From Burkholderia pyrrocinia (GTDB taxonomy: Bacteria > Pseudomonadota > Gammaproteobacteria > Burkholderiales > Burkholderiaceae): 64,000 bases of DNA. The position numbers and the translations under genes are program-made. Of this stretch, positions 35,619 to 44,052 are shown one piece after another. The notes beneath the pieces are model-generated. The model was not told where the DNA came from and did no database searches. It saw only the letters and a list, made by a program, of their open reading frames with translations. The stretch spans positions 3,348,001 through 3,412,000 of the forward strand of contig NZ_CP070977.1 in NCBI RefSeq assembly GCF_018417535.1, read 5' to 3'. Numbering within the stretch: position 1 is the stretch's first letter; every line of letters begins with the position of its first letter.

Positions 35619-36118
35619 TTACGACGCTGAGACGGGCTGCACCGCGGCCGGGTCCGAGTAGCTCGGCCGGCCGTTCTCGACGTGGCCGGCGAAACGGCGG
35701 GAGAACGTGCCGTTCGCACCGTCGCTGACCGTCACGTCATACCATTGGTGGCTCGACGCGAGCACCCACTGCTCGACCTGTTCGTCGCCAGCGTGTCCAG
35801 CCGGAAGGCAGCACAGGGCTGGTCGGATCGGCCTTCGACGGCGGGTACCGCACCGGTTTGCCGTTCGGCAGCGGGATCGGGAGGCGGTCGTTGTAGCCGC
35901 GCACGCCGCGCAGGTGTCCGAAGTAATGATCGAACGAGCGGTTTTCCTGCATGAACACGACGATGTGCTCGACATCCCGGATCGTGCCGGTGCCGCGCGC
36001 GGGCGGGAATTGCGAGTGCGCGGATCGATTCGGGAAAGGCGTTGAGCGCGACGACGGCGCCCGCGGATTGTGCAACGGTATGCAGGAAACGGCGGCTCGA
36101 TGACCGCATGTTGTTCAC
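35619..36118 (-). pseudogene. Remnant of a Tat-exported phospholipase C, internally deleted and frameshifted
   Basis: Three pieces of one protein are readable in different minus-strand frames. The N-terminus (from 36118/36109) has a twin-arginine signal, SSRRFLHTVAQSAGAVVAL. The second piece, in another frame (about 35,830-36,000), reads DVEHIVVFMQENRSFDHYFG and VRGYNDRLPIPLPNGKPV, the metal-site start of the bacterial phospholipase C/phosphoesterase family. The third (35619-about 35,790) gives WYDVTVSDGANGTFSRRFAGH, the family's C-terminal end. A normal enzyme is about 700 residues, so roughly 500 are missing. The locus is clearly non-functional as an enzyme. Confidence 0.85.
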
Positions 36119-36154
36119 CTCGGTTCTGCGGTCAGGGGGACGGAAACGTCGCGA

Positions 36155-36439
36155 TCAGCTTGGCGAAGATGCAGCGGTGGCCGACGCGGCCGCGTTCGTC
36201 GCGGGCTTCGTGTCGTCGTCGTCGTCGGGCGGGTAGTGCACAACGGGCGGCGCGAGCGGCGCGGCATCGGACGCGGCGGCGTTCGCGGCGGCATCGTGGT
36301 TGAACGCGCTGGCCGAGCCGCTCGATGCGCCGGCTTGCTGCGAGGCGTCGGTCGCGTGCGCGTCGTGCGGCGCGTCGTCGCTGCAGGCGGCGACGAAAGC
36401 GGCGGCACAAAGAACGATGACGACGGAAACGCGACGCAT
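36155..36439 (-). CDS. Small putative lipoprotein
   Basis: A 94-residue protein with a lipoprotein signal (MRRVSVVIVLCAAAFVAAC, lipobox Val-Ala-Ala-Cys at 16-19). An Ala/Ser/Asp-rich, presumably disordered mature part follows, with a PPDDDDD stretch near 70-76. A GGAGAGAAG ribosome site precedes the ATG. Located just upstream of the phospholipase remnant on the same strand. Function unknown. Confidence 0.72.
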   Translation of the reverse strand: MRRVSVVIVLCAAAFVAACSDDAPHDAHATDASQQAGASSGSASAFNHDAAANAAASDAAPLAPPVVHYPPDDDDDTKPATNAAASATAASSPS

Positions 36440-36599
36440 GACTTCTCTCCTGGCAGGCTGATCGGGAAACGTTTTCGAGTATGCCGACGCGATGCGACGT
36501 TTCGGTGAATCGTTTGCGATCGGTGCGTGATCGCGAAATGCTTTCGTCACGCTAACGAATCGCTTTCGCGTGCGTGCGGCCATCGCCGACCGCCGCCTG

Positions 36600-37520
36600 T
36601 CAGCGCCGCGGTGTCCTGCGCCGCACCTCGCTGCGCAGCCAGTCGAGCCAGGTGCGGATCGCCGCTTCGTGCGGATGGCCGGGGCGCCACACGACGTAGT
36701 GCGCATACACGTCGGTCACGCGCACCGTCGAGACGCGCACGAGCGTGCCGGCCGCGAGTTCGGGCTCGATCAGCGAGCGGCGCGCAAGTGCGACGCCGCG
36801 TCCTTTCAGCGTCGCGTCGATCAGCGCGTTCGCATCGGTGAAGCGCGGCGCGCGTGCGGATTCGGTGAGGTCGAGCCGCGCGGCCTGGAACCACGGTTCC
36901 CACGGCTGCGCGGGATGGCGCAGCAGCGTTGCGCGCACGAGATCGGCCGGCGTGCGCGGCGCGATGCCGTCGCGATTGCGGTATGCGGGGCTCGCGACCG
37001 GAAAGATCGTCTCGTTCATCAGCTTCGCGGCGACGACGCCCGGCCACGTGCCGGGCCCGTAGCGCAGCGCGACGTCGATGCGGTCGCGCTTGCGCAGCGG
37101 CGCGAGCGCCGCGTCCGGGTGCAGCGCGATCGCGATGTGCGGATGCGCGGCCGAGAAGCGCGGCAGGCGCGGCGCGAGCCAGCGCTCGGCGACGCTCGGC
37201 AGCACGCTGACGTTCAGCGTGACGTCGCAGGTGCGCGGGCGGCTGCGCACGGCGAGCATCGGTTCGAATGCGCGTTCGAGCACGCTCAGGCCCTGGCGCA
37301 CCTGCAGTGCGAGCGCGTGCGCGGCGTGCGTCGGTGTCGCGCCGTTGCGCTCGCGCGTGAAGAGCGGATAACCGAGCTGCGCCTCGAGCGTGCGGATGTG
37401 CTGGCTGACGGCGCCTTGCGTGAGCGCGAGTGCGTCGGCCGCGCGCGTGAAGCTCTGCAGCCGCACGGCGGTCTCGAACGCGCGCAGCGTCTGCAATGGA
37501 GGGAGGTGGATGCGTCGCAT
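36600..37520 (-). CDS. LysR-family regulator, GcvA-like
   Basis: A 306-residue regulator of the GcvA-type branch (start MRRIHLPPLQTLRAFETAVR; helix-turn-helix SFTRAADALALTQGAVSQHI at 25-44; RTLEAQLGYPLFTRER). The effector domain includes VALRYGPGTWPG near 190. The start was set at the ATG that directly opens the helix-turn-helix region. It is divergent from a glutathione S-transferase gene, with a perfect 15-bp dyad in the 112-bp gap. It therefore probably regulates that GST. Confidence 0.93.
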   Translation of the reverse strand: MRRIHLPPLQTLRAFETAVRLQSFTRAADALALTQGAVSQHIRTLEAQLGYPLFTRERNGATPTHAAHALALQVRQGLSVLERAFEPMLAVRSRPRTCDVTLNVSVLPSVAERWLAPRLPRFSAAHPHIAIALHPDAALAPLRKRDRIDVALRYGPGTWPGVVAAKLMNETIFPVASPAYRNRDGIAPRTPADLVRATLLRHPAQPWEPWFQAARLDLTESARAPRFTDANALIDATLKGRGVALARRSLIEPELAAGTLVRVSTVRVTDVYAHYVVWRPGHPHEAAIRTWLDWLRSEVRRRTPRR

Positions 37521-37526
37521 GCGGGT

Positions 37527-37541
37527 ATTAGTAACACTAAT
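37527..37541. promoter_or_regulatory. LysR-type binding site (ATTAGT-AAC-ACTAAT)
   Basis: A perfect palindrome with 6-bp arms and the T-N11-A signature lies 6 bp before the LysR start codon and 92 bp before the divergent GST gene. This fits autorepression and activation of the GST. Confidence 0.75.
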
Positions 37542-37632
37542 GTCCGAGCACGACAATTCATCGTTTGCGGTGCCCGGCCACGCGTTCCTACACTCGGCTC
37601 CGTCTTCCACAGCCCCGTCGGGCCACACCATC

Positions 37633-38271
37633 ATGAACGCATATCGTCTCTATCTTTCGCCGGGCTCCTGCTCGCTTGCCGCTCACATCGCGCTGGAGGA
37701 AACCGGCGCGCCGTTCGACGTCGAGATCGTCTCGGTGCAGAAACAGCAGAACCTCGAAGCGCGCTATCTCGCGATCAACGCGAAGGCGCGCGTGCCCGTG
37801 CTCGCGATTCCGGGCGAGCCGCGCGTGCTGACCGAAACGCCCGCGATCCTCACGTATCTCGCGCGCCGTTATCCGGACGCGCAATTGCTGCCGCTCGACG
37901 ATCCGCTGTGCGAGGCGCGGTGCCACGAATGGCTCGCCTGGCTGGTTGGCTGGGTGCATGGCGTCGGCTACGGCGCGCTGTGGCGGCCGGGCCGCTTCGT
38001 CGGCGATCCGGCCCTGCACGGTGCGGTCAGCACGCATGGGCGCGGCACGATCGATGCCGCGAACGAGACGATCGAAGCCGCGCTCGCCGACGGCCGCACG
38101 TGGGCCGAACCGGGCGCGCATTCGATCGTCGATCCGTTCCTGCTCGTGCTGTATCGCTGGGGCGTCGCGATCGGCCTCGACATGACGCGGCATCCCGCGT
38201 GGACGGCCCATGCGCAGCGCGAAGCCGAGCGGCCGGCCGCGCGGCGTGCGCTGGCACGCGAGGCGTCCTGA
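37633..38271 (+). CDS. Glutathione S-transferase family protein
   Basis: A 212-residue two-domain GST. The thioredoxin-like N-domain has LSPGSCSLAAHIALEETG (about 8-25), with Ser/Cys at the active-site turn as in beta-class GSTs, then NAKARVPVLAIPG and the glutathione-binding LTETPAILTYLARRYP (about 66-81). The C-terminal helical domain includes SIVDPFLLVLYRWG. Its neighbour is the divergent LysR regulator with a candidate operator between. Substrate unknown. Confidence 0.9.
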   Translation: MNAYRLYLSPGSCSLAAHIALEETGAPFDVEIVSVQKQQNLEARYLAINAKARVPVLAIPGEPRVLTETPAILTYLARRYPDAQLLPLDDPLCEARCHEWLAWLVGWVHGVGYGALWRPGRFVGDPALHGAVSTHGRGTIDAANETIEAALADGRTWAEPGAHSIVDPFLLVLYRWGVAIGLDMTRHPAWTAHAQREAERPAARRALAREAS

Positions 38272-38326
38272 CGGACGCGCGGGCGTCGTTGTCTGCGCGG
38301 CGACGCCCGCGTCCAACGCGCGGCCG

Positions 38327-39607
38327 CTATCGCACCGCGAACAGCGGATAGGTCGCGCCGGCGATCAGCGCGGTCGCGAGCCAGACCACGCCCCACGAAC
38401 TGACGGCGAGCAGCGGGGGAATCGCGAGCGGCGTCGCGAACAGCCCGAGGTAGACGATCGTGTTCGCCATCCCGAGCGCGGTGCCCGCGTGGTTCGCGCC
38501 CGCGAGCGTCGCGAGTTCCGTGTACGCGACGCCGTGCCACGCCGACACGCAGATGCCCGCGAACACGAGAATCGCGACGATTGCCGCGAGCGGCACGTGC
38601 GGGCTGCCGGCCGTCGCGGCTGCCAGCAGCGTGAACGATCCGGCCGCGACGAGCACCGAACCGCGCAGGTACGCACGGCGGTTGCCGTGCCGGTCGGTAT
38701 GGCGGCCGCTCCAGACGCGCATCACCATCGCGCCGAGCTGCAGCGCGACCATCGCCGCGCTGATGCCGGCGAGGCCGAGCCGGCCGAAGTCGTGCAGGAA
38801 CACCGTCGCGAACGTGAGCACCGCGAACTGCGGCGCGCACAGCAGGCCCATGCCGAGCACGATGCGCCACACGCGGCCGCTCGCGAGCGGGCTGCGCGTT
38901 TGCCGGGCGGGCTGCTGTTGCTGATGCTGCTCGACGGGACGATGCACTGCGCCGTGCTCGGCGGCCGGCGCGGCGGGCGGCTCGTGCAGCCAGCGCCAGG
39001 TCAGCGCGGCCGATCCCGCGCACAACAGCATCAGCGCACCGAACACCGCGGCGAAGCCCAGATGCGACGCGAGCGACGGCAGCAGCGCCGCGCCGACGCC
39101 GCCGCCGAGCGGCACGGCCGTCTGGCGGATGCTCATCGCGAGGCCGCGTTCGCGCTCGCCGAACCAGCGCATCACCGCGCGCCCGCTCGACCCGTTCACG
39201 CTGCCGCCGAGCAGGCCGACGCAGCTCATCGCCGCGACGACGCGCATCAGCGGCGGTACCGCGTGCGCGGTCGGGACGATCGTGCACACCATCAGCGCGA
39301 GCATCGCGGCCGTCGCGACGAGCCCGGTCAGCAGCACGTGGCGATCGCCGAAGCGGTCGGCGGCGATTCCCCACGGCAGCTCGGACAGCGCGACGCCGAA
39401 GCCGAGCGCGCCGAGCACGAGGCCGAGCGCGCCGTTGTCGAGGTGATAGGCCGTGCGCATCCACACCGCCGTGGTCGGAATGCCGGCGGCGGCGGCCGAA
39501 AAGCTCATGTTCGCGGCGATGCCGGCCGCCAGCACGCGCCAGCGATGGGCCGGGCCGCGCGCGTCGCGGGCGGGCGAGGAGGGGGAAGCGATGCAGGAGG
39601 TATCCAT
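38327..39607 (-). CDS. Major facilitator superfamily transporter
   Basis: A 426-residue MFS protein with twelve hydrophobic segments; the loop-2/3 motif GIAADRFGDRHVLLTG is near 79-94, and a second copy, SGRHTDRHGNRRAYLRG, near 290. A hydrophilic central loop (Gln-rich, QHQQQQPARQ) lies between helices 6 and 7. The chosen ATG gives a typical cytoplasmic N-terminus. It is divergent from a LysR gene 97 bp away, the usual layout of a regulator and its transporter. Substrate unknown. Confidence 0.92.
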   Translation of the reverse strand: MDTSCIASPSSPARDARGPAHRWRVLAAGIAANMSFSAAAAGIPTTAVWMRTAYHLDNGALGLVLGALGFGVALSELPWGIAADRFGDRHVLLTGLVATAAMLALMVCTIVPTAHAVPPLMRVVAAMSCVGLLGGSVNGSSGRAVMRWFGERERGLAMSIRQTAVPLGGGVGAALLPSLASHLGFAAVFGALMLLCAGSAALTWRWLHEPPAAPAAEHGAVHRPVEQHQQQQPARQTRSPLASGRVWRIVLGMGLLCAPQFAVLTFATVFLHDFGRLGLAGISAAMVALQLGAMVMRVWSGRHTDRHGNRRAYLRGSVLVAAGSFTLLAAATAGSPHVPLAAIVAILVFAGICVSAWHGVAYTELATLAGANHAGTALGMANTIVYLGLFATPLAIPPLLAVSSWGVVWLATALIAGATYPLFAVR

Positions 39608-39704
39608 GGCGGCAGGCCCGGTTGGAAATTGACATCGACAGTCTGGCGGCCTACATTCATCCTGAAAATCGGAAAATTTTTGATAAATCGTTCGATAAAA
39701 CAGG

Positions 39705-40766
39705 ATGATTGACGTGCCCGGACAAGACCTTCCCCGTGGCGGCGGCGAGCCGCTCGCAATGGCCGATGCCGCAGTGGCCCGGCCCAACTTCGACGTGGCG
39801 GCGCTGCGCAGCCTCGTCGCGGGCGTGGATCTCGGCAGTTTCGCGAAGGCGGCCGACCGCGTCGCGCGTTCGTCGTCGGCGGTGAGCGCGCAGATCCGCA
39901 AGCTCGAGGAGCAGGCCGGCACGCCGCTGTTCGTGAAAGCCGGGCGCGGGCTCGCGCTGACCGACGCCGGCGACGCGATGCTGCGCTATGCGCGGCGGAT
40001 GATCGAGCTGAACGACGAAGCGGCCGCGGCCGTGCGCGGCGTGAATCTCGACGGCTGGGTGCGCGTCGGGCTGCAGGAGGATTTCGGCGAGGCGATCCTG
40101 CCCGATGTGCTCGGGCGGTTTGCGCGCGCGCATCCGAAGGTGAGGATCGAGGCGCGCGTGGCGCGCAATGCCGATCTGCTCGACCGGCTCGATGCGAACC
40201 AGCTCGATCTCGCGCTCGTGTGGGGCGATCCGGTGTCGGCGGCGTTCGTGTCGCGGGCGGGGATCGACAGCGAGGCGATCGCGCAGGTGCCGATGCAATG
40301 GATCGGCGCGGTGGGCGCGGGCGGTTTCGGGATGCCGGACGGCGGCGGGGAGGCGGGCGCGGAAGACGGTGCGGGCGAAACGGGTGGCCGTGCCGTGCGC
40401 GCGGCGGGCGAGCCGCTGCCGCTCGTCGTGTTCGACCGGCCGTGCCGGTTCTTCGGCGCGGCGACCGATGCGCTCGACCGTGCGGGCGTGCCGTGGCGCG
40501 TCGCGTTCACGACGCCGAGTCTTGCCGGACTATGGGCCGCGGCGGCGGCCGGCCTCGGGCTGACGGTGCGCTCGCACTACGGGCTGCCCGCGTCGGTGCG
40601 CGTGCTCGACGCGGCGGCGTCCGGGCTGCCGGAACTGCCGAGCCTGCCGCTGATCCTGCTGCGGCGCACGTCGTCGGCGACGCCGACCGTCGACCGGCTC
40701 GCGCGGATCGTGACTCAGGCGGTGCGGGATGCGGCGGAGGGGGCGGTGGCGGCACTGGCGGCCTGA
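39705..40766 (+). CDS. LysR-family regulator with Gly/Ala-rich insert
   Basis: A 353-residue regulator, longer than the usual ~300. The helix-turn-helix lies at ~30-85 (LRSLVAGVDLGSFAKAADRV, SSSAVSAQIRKLEEQAGTPLF). The effector domain is interrupted near residues 205-240 by a low-complexity Gly/Ala/Glu stretch (GFGMPDGGGEAGAEDGAGE) absent from ordinary family members. An in-frame ATG at 39759 is an alternative start. It is divergent from the MFS gene, which it probably controls. Confidence 0.9.
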   Translation: MIDVPGQDLPRGGGEPLAMADAAVARPNFDVAALRSLVAGVDLGSFAKAADRVARSSSAVSAQIRKLEEQAGTPLFVKAGRGLALTDAGDAMLRYARRMIELNDEAAAAVRGVNLDGWVRVGLQEDFGEAILPDVLGRFARAHPKVRIEARVARNADLLDRLDANQLDLALVWGDPVSAAFVSRAGIDSEAIAQVPMQWIGAVGAGGFGMPDGGGEAGAEDGAGETGGRAVRAAGEPLPLVVFDRPCRFFGAATDALDRAGVPWRVAFTTPSLAGLWAAAAAGLGLTVRSHYGLPASVRVLDAAASGLPELPSLPLILLRRTSSATPTVDRLARIVTQAVRDAAEGAVAALAA

Positions 40767-40865
40767 TACCGGTCGATAGGCACGCCGTCGGCTGGACGTT
40801 CGGCCTATTGGAGCAACGGCGCGAATGTCGCGACAATAGTGATCACTCAATGGATGGAGCTCATC

Positions 40866-41093
40866 ATGCAAGTCACAAACCTCCAGGAAGCTTCGCTCGA
40901 TTTGCAGCGGCTGGTCGATGCCGCGATCGCCGGCGAACGCGTCGTGATCATGCAGGACGGCAAGCAGTCGGTCCGGCTCGTGCCGCTCACACCTATCCAC
41001 AGGTATGGCGCTCTCGAAGGGCAGATATGGATCGCCGATGATTTCGACGCACCGCTTTCCGCCGAAGAGCTGGCTGCGTTCGAAGGGAAGTAA
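40866..41093 (+). CDS. Antitoxin, Phd/YefM-like, of a VapBC-type pair
   Basis: A 75-residue antitoxin ([23 protein letters not shown], with the N-terminal DNA-binding fold; GERVVIMQDGKQSVRLVPL; acidic C-terminus SAEELAAFEGK that would wrap the toxin). A GGAG precedes the ATG. Its TAA overlaps the toxin ATG (TAATG), the standard coupling in such operons. The toxin gene next to it is frameshifted, so this antitoxin has probably lost its partner. Confidence 0.85.
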   Translation: MQVTNLQEASLDLQRLVDAAIAGERVVIMQDGKQSVRLVPLTPIHRYGALEGQIWIADDFDAPLSAEELAAFEGK

Positions 41094-41472
41094 TGCGGCT
41101 GCTGTTCGACACGCACATCTTTCTCTGGGCGGTGGCGAATGATCCGAAACTGAGTGTTCGTGCGCGCGGCTGATTGCCACTGCCGATGAAGTGTTCATCA
41201 GCAGTGCGAGCATCTGGGAATTGGCGATCAAGGCCGGCAAGGGAAAGCTGAACGTCGATGTGGATCGGCTGGTCGATGAGATCGAGGCGAACAAGTATCG
41301 GGAACTGCCGGTTCGGGCGACGCACGGCGCGGCCGTGCGCCATCTGCCTCATTATCATCTCGACCCGTTCGATCGGTTGCTGTTCGCGCAAGCGTGGTGC
41401 GAACCGCTGCTGCTTGTCACCGCGGACGGCCATCTTTCGCAGTATGGCGCGTCGCGGATTCTGACGGTCTGA
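41093..41472 (+). pseudogene. PIN-domain toxin (VapC-like) interrupted by a frameshift
   Basis: The first 26 codons read MRLLFDTHIFLWAVANDPKL...RARG with the first PIN Asp (Asp6), then a TGA at 41171. In the -1 frame the protein continues LIATADEVFISSASIWELAI with the conserved Glu, and later HYHLDPFDRLLFAQA and TADGHLSQYG with the remaining acidic residues. Adding one base near 41,167 would restore a complete ~127-residue toxin. It may be a true loss of function, a sequencing error in a GC run, or less likely a programmed frameshift. Confidence 0.85.
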
Positions 41473-41493
41473 AACAGTTTTCGGAGCGAAACC

Positions 41494-42387
41494 CTACGCT
41501 GCCGCGACAGCTTGCGCAGACGCTTCCAGTTCCGCACAGAGCTTGCCCAGCCGCTCCCGCACCCCCTCGCTCGCCGGCACGAACGGCAACCGCAACCCGT
41601 CCTCGCACCATCCTTGCGCGGCCAGCACGGCCTTCACCGGCGCCGGGTTCGGCTCCGCGAACAGCGCCGCGACGAGCGGCTGCAGCGCGACCGACAGGCG
41701 CCGCGCATCGGCGAGCCGCCCGTCGCGCAGCAGCGCATGGATGCGCACATGCCATTCGGGCAGCACGTGCGCGCTGCTCGCGATCGCGCCATGCGCGCCG
41801 GCGCACAGTGCCGCGAAGTTCTGGTTGTCGTCGCCGGACAGGATCGCGAGCGGCGTGTCGTGCACGAGCCGGCTCATCCGGTCGAGCGTGCCGCCGCATT
41901 CCTTGATGCCCACGACGCGCGGGTCGCGCGCGAGCGCCTGCAGCGTTTCCAGTTCGACGGTCACGCCGGTGCGGTACGGGATGTTGTAGACGAGCACCGG
42001 CAGGTCGGCCGCATCGACGATCGCCTCGACATGGCGGCGGATGCCGTCCTGCGTCGGCCGCAGATAGACGGGCGGCGTGACGAGCAGCCCGTCGGGCCGC
42101 AGCGCGGCGAGTTCGCGCGCACGTGCCGCCGCGAAATGCGTCGCGCTCGCGGTCAACCCGACGACGATCGGCAGGCCAGGCGCCGCGTCGCGCAGCGTCG
42201 CGAACACGGCGTCCTGTTCGCGCGCGTCGAGCAGCACGCCTTCACCGGTCGTCGCGCCCGCGACGAAGCCCGCGATGCCCGCTGCCGCATAGTGGCGCGC
42301 GAGCCGCGCGAGTGCCGCATGGTCGACTTCGCCGTGGTGGAACGGCGTGATGATCGGCAGCCAGATACCTTCGAAACGTGTGTTCAT
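41494..42387 (-). CDS. dapA: Dihydrodipicolinate synthase family (DapA-type lyase)
   Basis: A 297-residue class I aldolase of the DHDPS/NAL family. The substrate-binding AGATTGEGVLLD (about 43-54), YNIPYRTG with Tyr and Arg (about 131-138) and the Schiff-base Lys in VGIKECGGT (about 160) all agree with true dihydrodipicolinate synthases, which condense pyruvate with aspartate semialdehyde for lysine and diaminopimelate. Start ATG 42387 has GAGG upstream; an ATG 12 bp earlier is possible. No lysine-pathway genes are adjacent, so it may be a second paralogue acting on other 2-keto acids. Confidence 0.88.
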   Translation of the reverse strand: MNTRFEGIWLPIITPFHHGEVDHAALARLARHYAAAGIAGFVAGATTGEGVLLDAREQDAVFATLRDAAPGLPIVVGLTASATHFAAARARELAALRPDGLLVTPPVYLRPTQDGIRRHVEAIVDAADLPVLVYNIPYRTGVTVELETLQALARDPRVVGIKECGGTLDRMSRLVHDTPLAILSGDDNQNFAALCAGAHGAIASSAHVLPEWHVRIHALLRDGRLADARRLSVALQPLVAALFAEPNPAPVKAVLAAQGWCEDGLRLPFVPASEGVRERLGKLCAELEASAQAVAAA

Positions 42388-42714
42388 GCAAAGCCTCATG
42401 GTGGAAACGGAGTGGGAAGGAACCGTTCCGCCGGCGGAGTGCCGGAACGAGGCATGCGGGCAAGGAGAAAGAAACGACCTGCGGGCATCCCGTCCGGCAT
42501 TCGCCTGACGGGACGCGACGTCCCCGTCAGTCGAGGAGTCGTTTTTTCAGTTTCAGCCCGGCCGCGCGCGCACCTGCCGCGACGGCGGCGAGGATCGAAA
42601 GCGAGCGCAGGGCAGCGGACATGGATGAACCGTGAAGTGGGCTGAACGGCGATCTTAACACCGGATCGGACGCGTGCGCGAGCGTCCGCCGCCGTTTAGC
42701 AGGATTCGAGATTT

Positions 42715-42738
42715 GCTTTCCACGACTGATTGGAAAGC
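42715..42738. promoter_or_regulatory. Inverted repeat upstream of sulfate-binding protein gene
   Basis: GCTTTCC and GGAAAGC (perfect 7-bp arms, 10-bp spacer) lie about 100 bp before the sbp start, in the expected promoter area. CysB sites are poorly defined, so regulator identity is open. Confidence 0.4.
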
Positions 42739-42839
42739 GTGCCGCGCCCGGCCGCTAGAATGCCCGCTTACGTTTCGATGACAGCGCGTACGCGTGCCGT
42801 CACGCACATTCATCACCACTGGAAACGGGGCATATCACG

Positions 42840-43859
42840 ATGGCAAGCATCAAGGAGATCGGCCGCTGGCTGCACACGGGCGCGGCGGCGGCGCTGGTCG
42901 TGGCGGCGACGGCTGCGCACGCGGACACGTCGATCCTGAACGTGTCGTACGACGTGACGCGCGAGCTGTACAAGGACATCAACACGAGCTTTGCCGCCGC
43001 CTACAAGCAGAAGACCGGCGAGACGGTCGCGCTCAAGCAGTCGCACGGCGCGTCGAGCGCGCAGGCGCTGTCGGTGCTGCAAGGGCTGCAGGCCGACGTC
43101 GTGACGATGAACCAGCCGAACGACATCGACCTGCTCGCCGAGCGCGGCCAACTGCTGCCGAAGGACTGGCGCGCGCGCTTCCCGGACAACAGCTCGCCGT
43201 ATTCGACGACGATGGTGTTCCTGGTGCGCAAGGGCAACCCGAAGGCGATCAAGGACTGGAGCGATCTCGCGAAGCCCGGCGTCCAGGTGATCATCGCGAA
43301 CCCGAAGACGTCGGGCAACGGCCGCTACGCGTATCTCGCCGCATGGGGCTTCCAGAAGCAGAAGGGCGCGACCGACCAGCAGGCGCTCGACTTCGAGAAG
43401 GCGATCTTCCGCAACGTGCCGGTGCTCGACTCGGGCGGCCGCGGCGCGACGACGACGTTCACGCAGCGCGGCATCGGCGACGTGCTGGTCACGTTCGAGA
43501 ACGAGGTCGCGCTGATGGACACGGGCGTGTCGGGCGCGCAGTTCGACGCCGTGTATCCGTCGGCGAGCATCCTCGCGGAGCCGCCCGTCGCCGTCGTCGA
43601 CAAGGTCGTCGACAAGAAGGGCACGCGCAAGGTCGCGCAGGCGTATCTCGAGTACCTGTACACGACGGAAGCGCAGGAGATCATCGCGCGGCACCATCTG
43701 CGCCCGCGCGACGCGAACGTGCTGAAGAAGCATGCGGCCGAGTTCAAGTCGCTGAAGACGTTCAGCGTCGAGCAGGTTTTCGGTAGCTGGGCCAACGCGC
43801 AGAAGACCCATTTCGCCGATGGCGGCACGTTCGACCAGGTGATCGTCGACCGGAAGTGA
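42840..43859 (+). CDS. sbp: Sulfate ABC transporter periplasmic binding protein
   Basis: A 339-residue binding protein for sulfate or thiosulfate. The signal peptide ends AAHA-D (about 28). The mature sequence has ILNVSYDVTRELYKDIN, KQSHGASSAQALSVLQG, DVVTMNQPNDID and NPKTSGNGRYAYLAAWG, which are Sbp/CysP signatures with the backbone anion-binding Ser/Gly residues. No permease (cysT/W) or ATPase (cysA) gene follows; a terminator and a potassium channel gene come next. The receptor must therefore rely on a transporter encoded elsewhere. Confidence 0.95.
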   Translation: MASIKEIGRWLHTGAAAALVVAATAAHADTSILNVSYDVTRELYKDINTSFAAAYKQKTGETVALKQSHGASSAQALSVLQGLQADVVTMNQPNDIDLLAERGQLLPKDWRARFPDNSSPYSTTMVFLVRKGNPKAIKDWSDLAKPGVQVIIANPKTSGNGRYAYLAAWGFQKQKGATDQQALDFEKAIFRNVPVLDSGGRGATTTFTQRGIGDVLVTFENEVALMDTGVSGAQFDAVYPSASILAEPPVAVVDKVVDKKGTRKVAQAYLEYLYTTEAQEIIARHHLRPRDANVLKKHAAEFKSLKTFSVEQVFGSWANAQKTHFADGGTFDQVIVDRK

Positions 43860-43902
43860 TAGCGGCGCGTATCGCGCGCCTGTCCGCACGATGACGATGC
43901 AG

Positions 43903-43932
43903 CCGGCCGCCTTCATGCGGCCGGTTTTTTTT
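43903..43932 (+). terminator. Intrinsic terminator of sbp
   Basis: CCGGCCGC/GCGGCCGG stem with CTTCAT loop, followed by eight T residues, 43 bp after the sbp stop. Confidence 0.9.
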
Positions 43933-44052
43933 CGACGCTTTGCGGCCGCACGCGTCCGGCCGCGCGGCAAATTTCCATTCCGAATCGGCATGCATTCCCG
44001 GCCGCCGCCGCGCGTGCTACGCTCATCGCCTCCCTGCTTCCGGCACCGCGCG

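Noticed and set aside
42527..42622. A 31-codon minus-strand frame (MSAALRSLSILAAVAAGARA...) between dapA and sbp
   Set aside because: It reads like a small membrane peptide with a basic tail, but no ribosome site precedes it and no conservation can be judged, so it is not listed as a gene.
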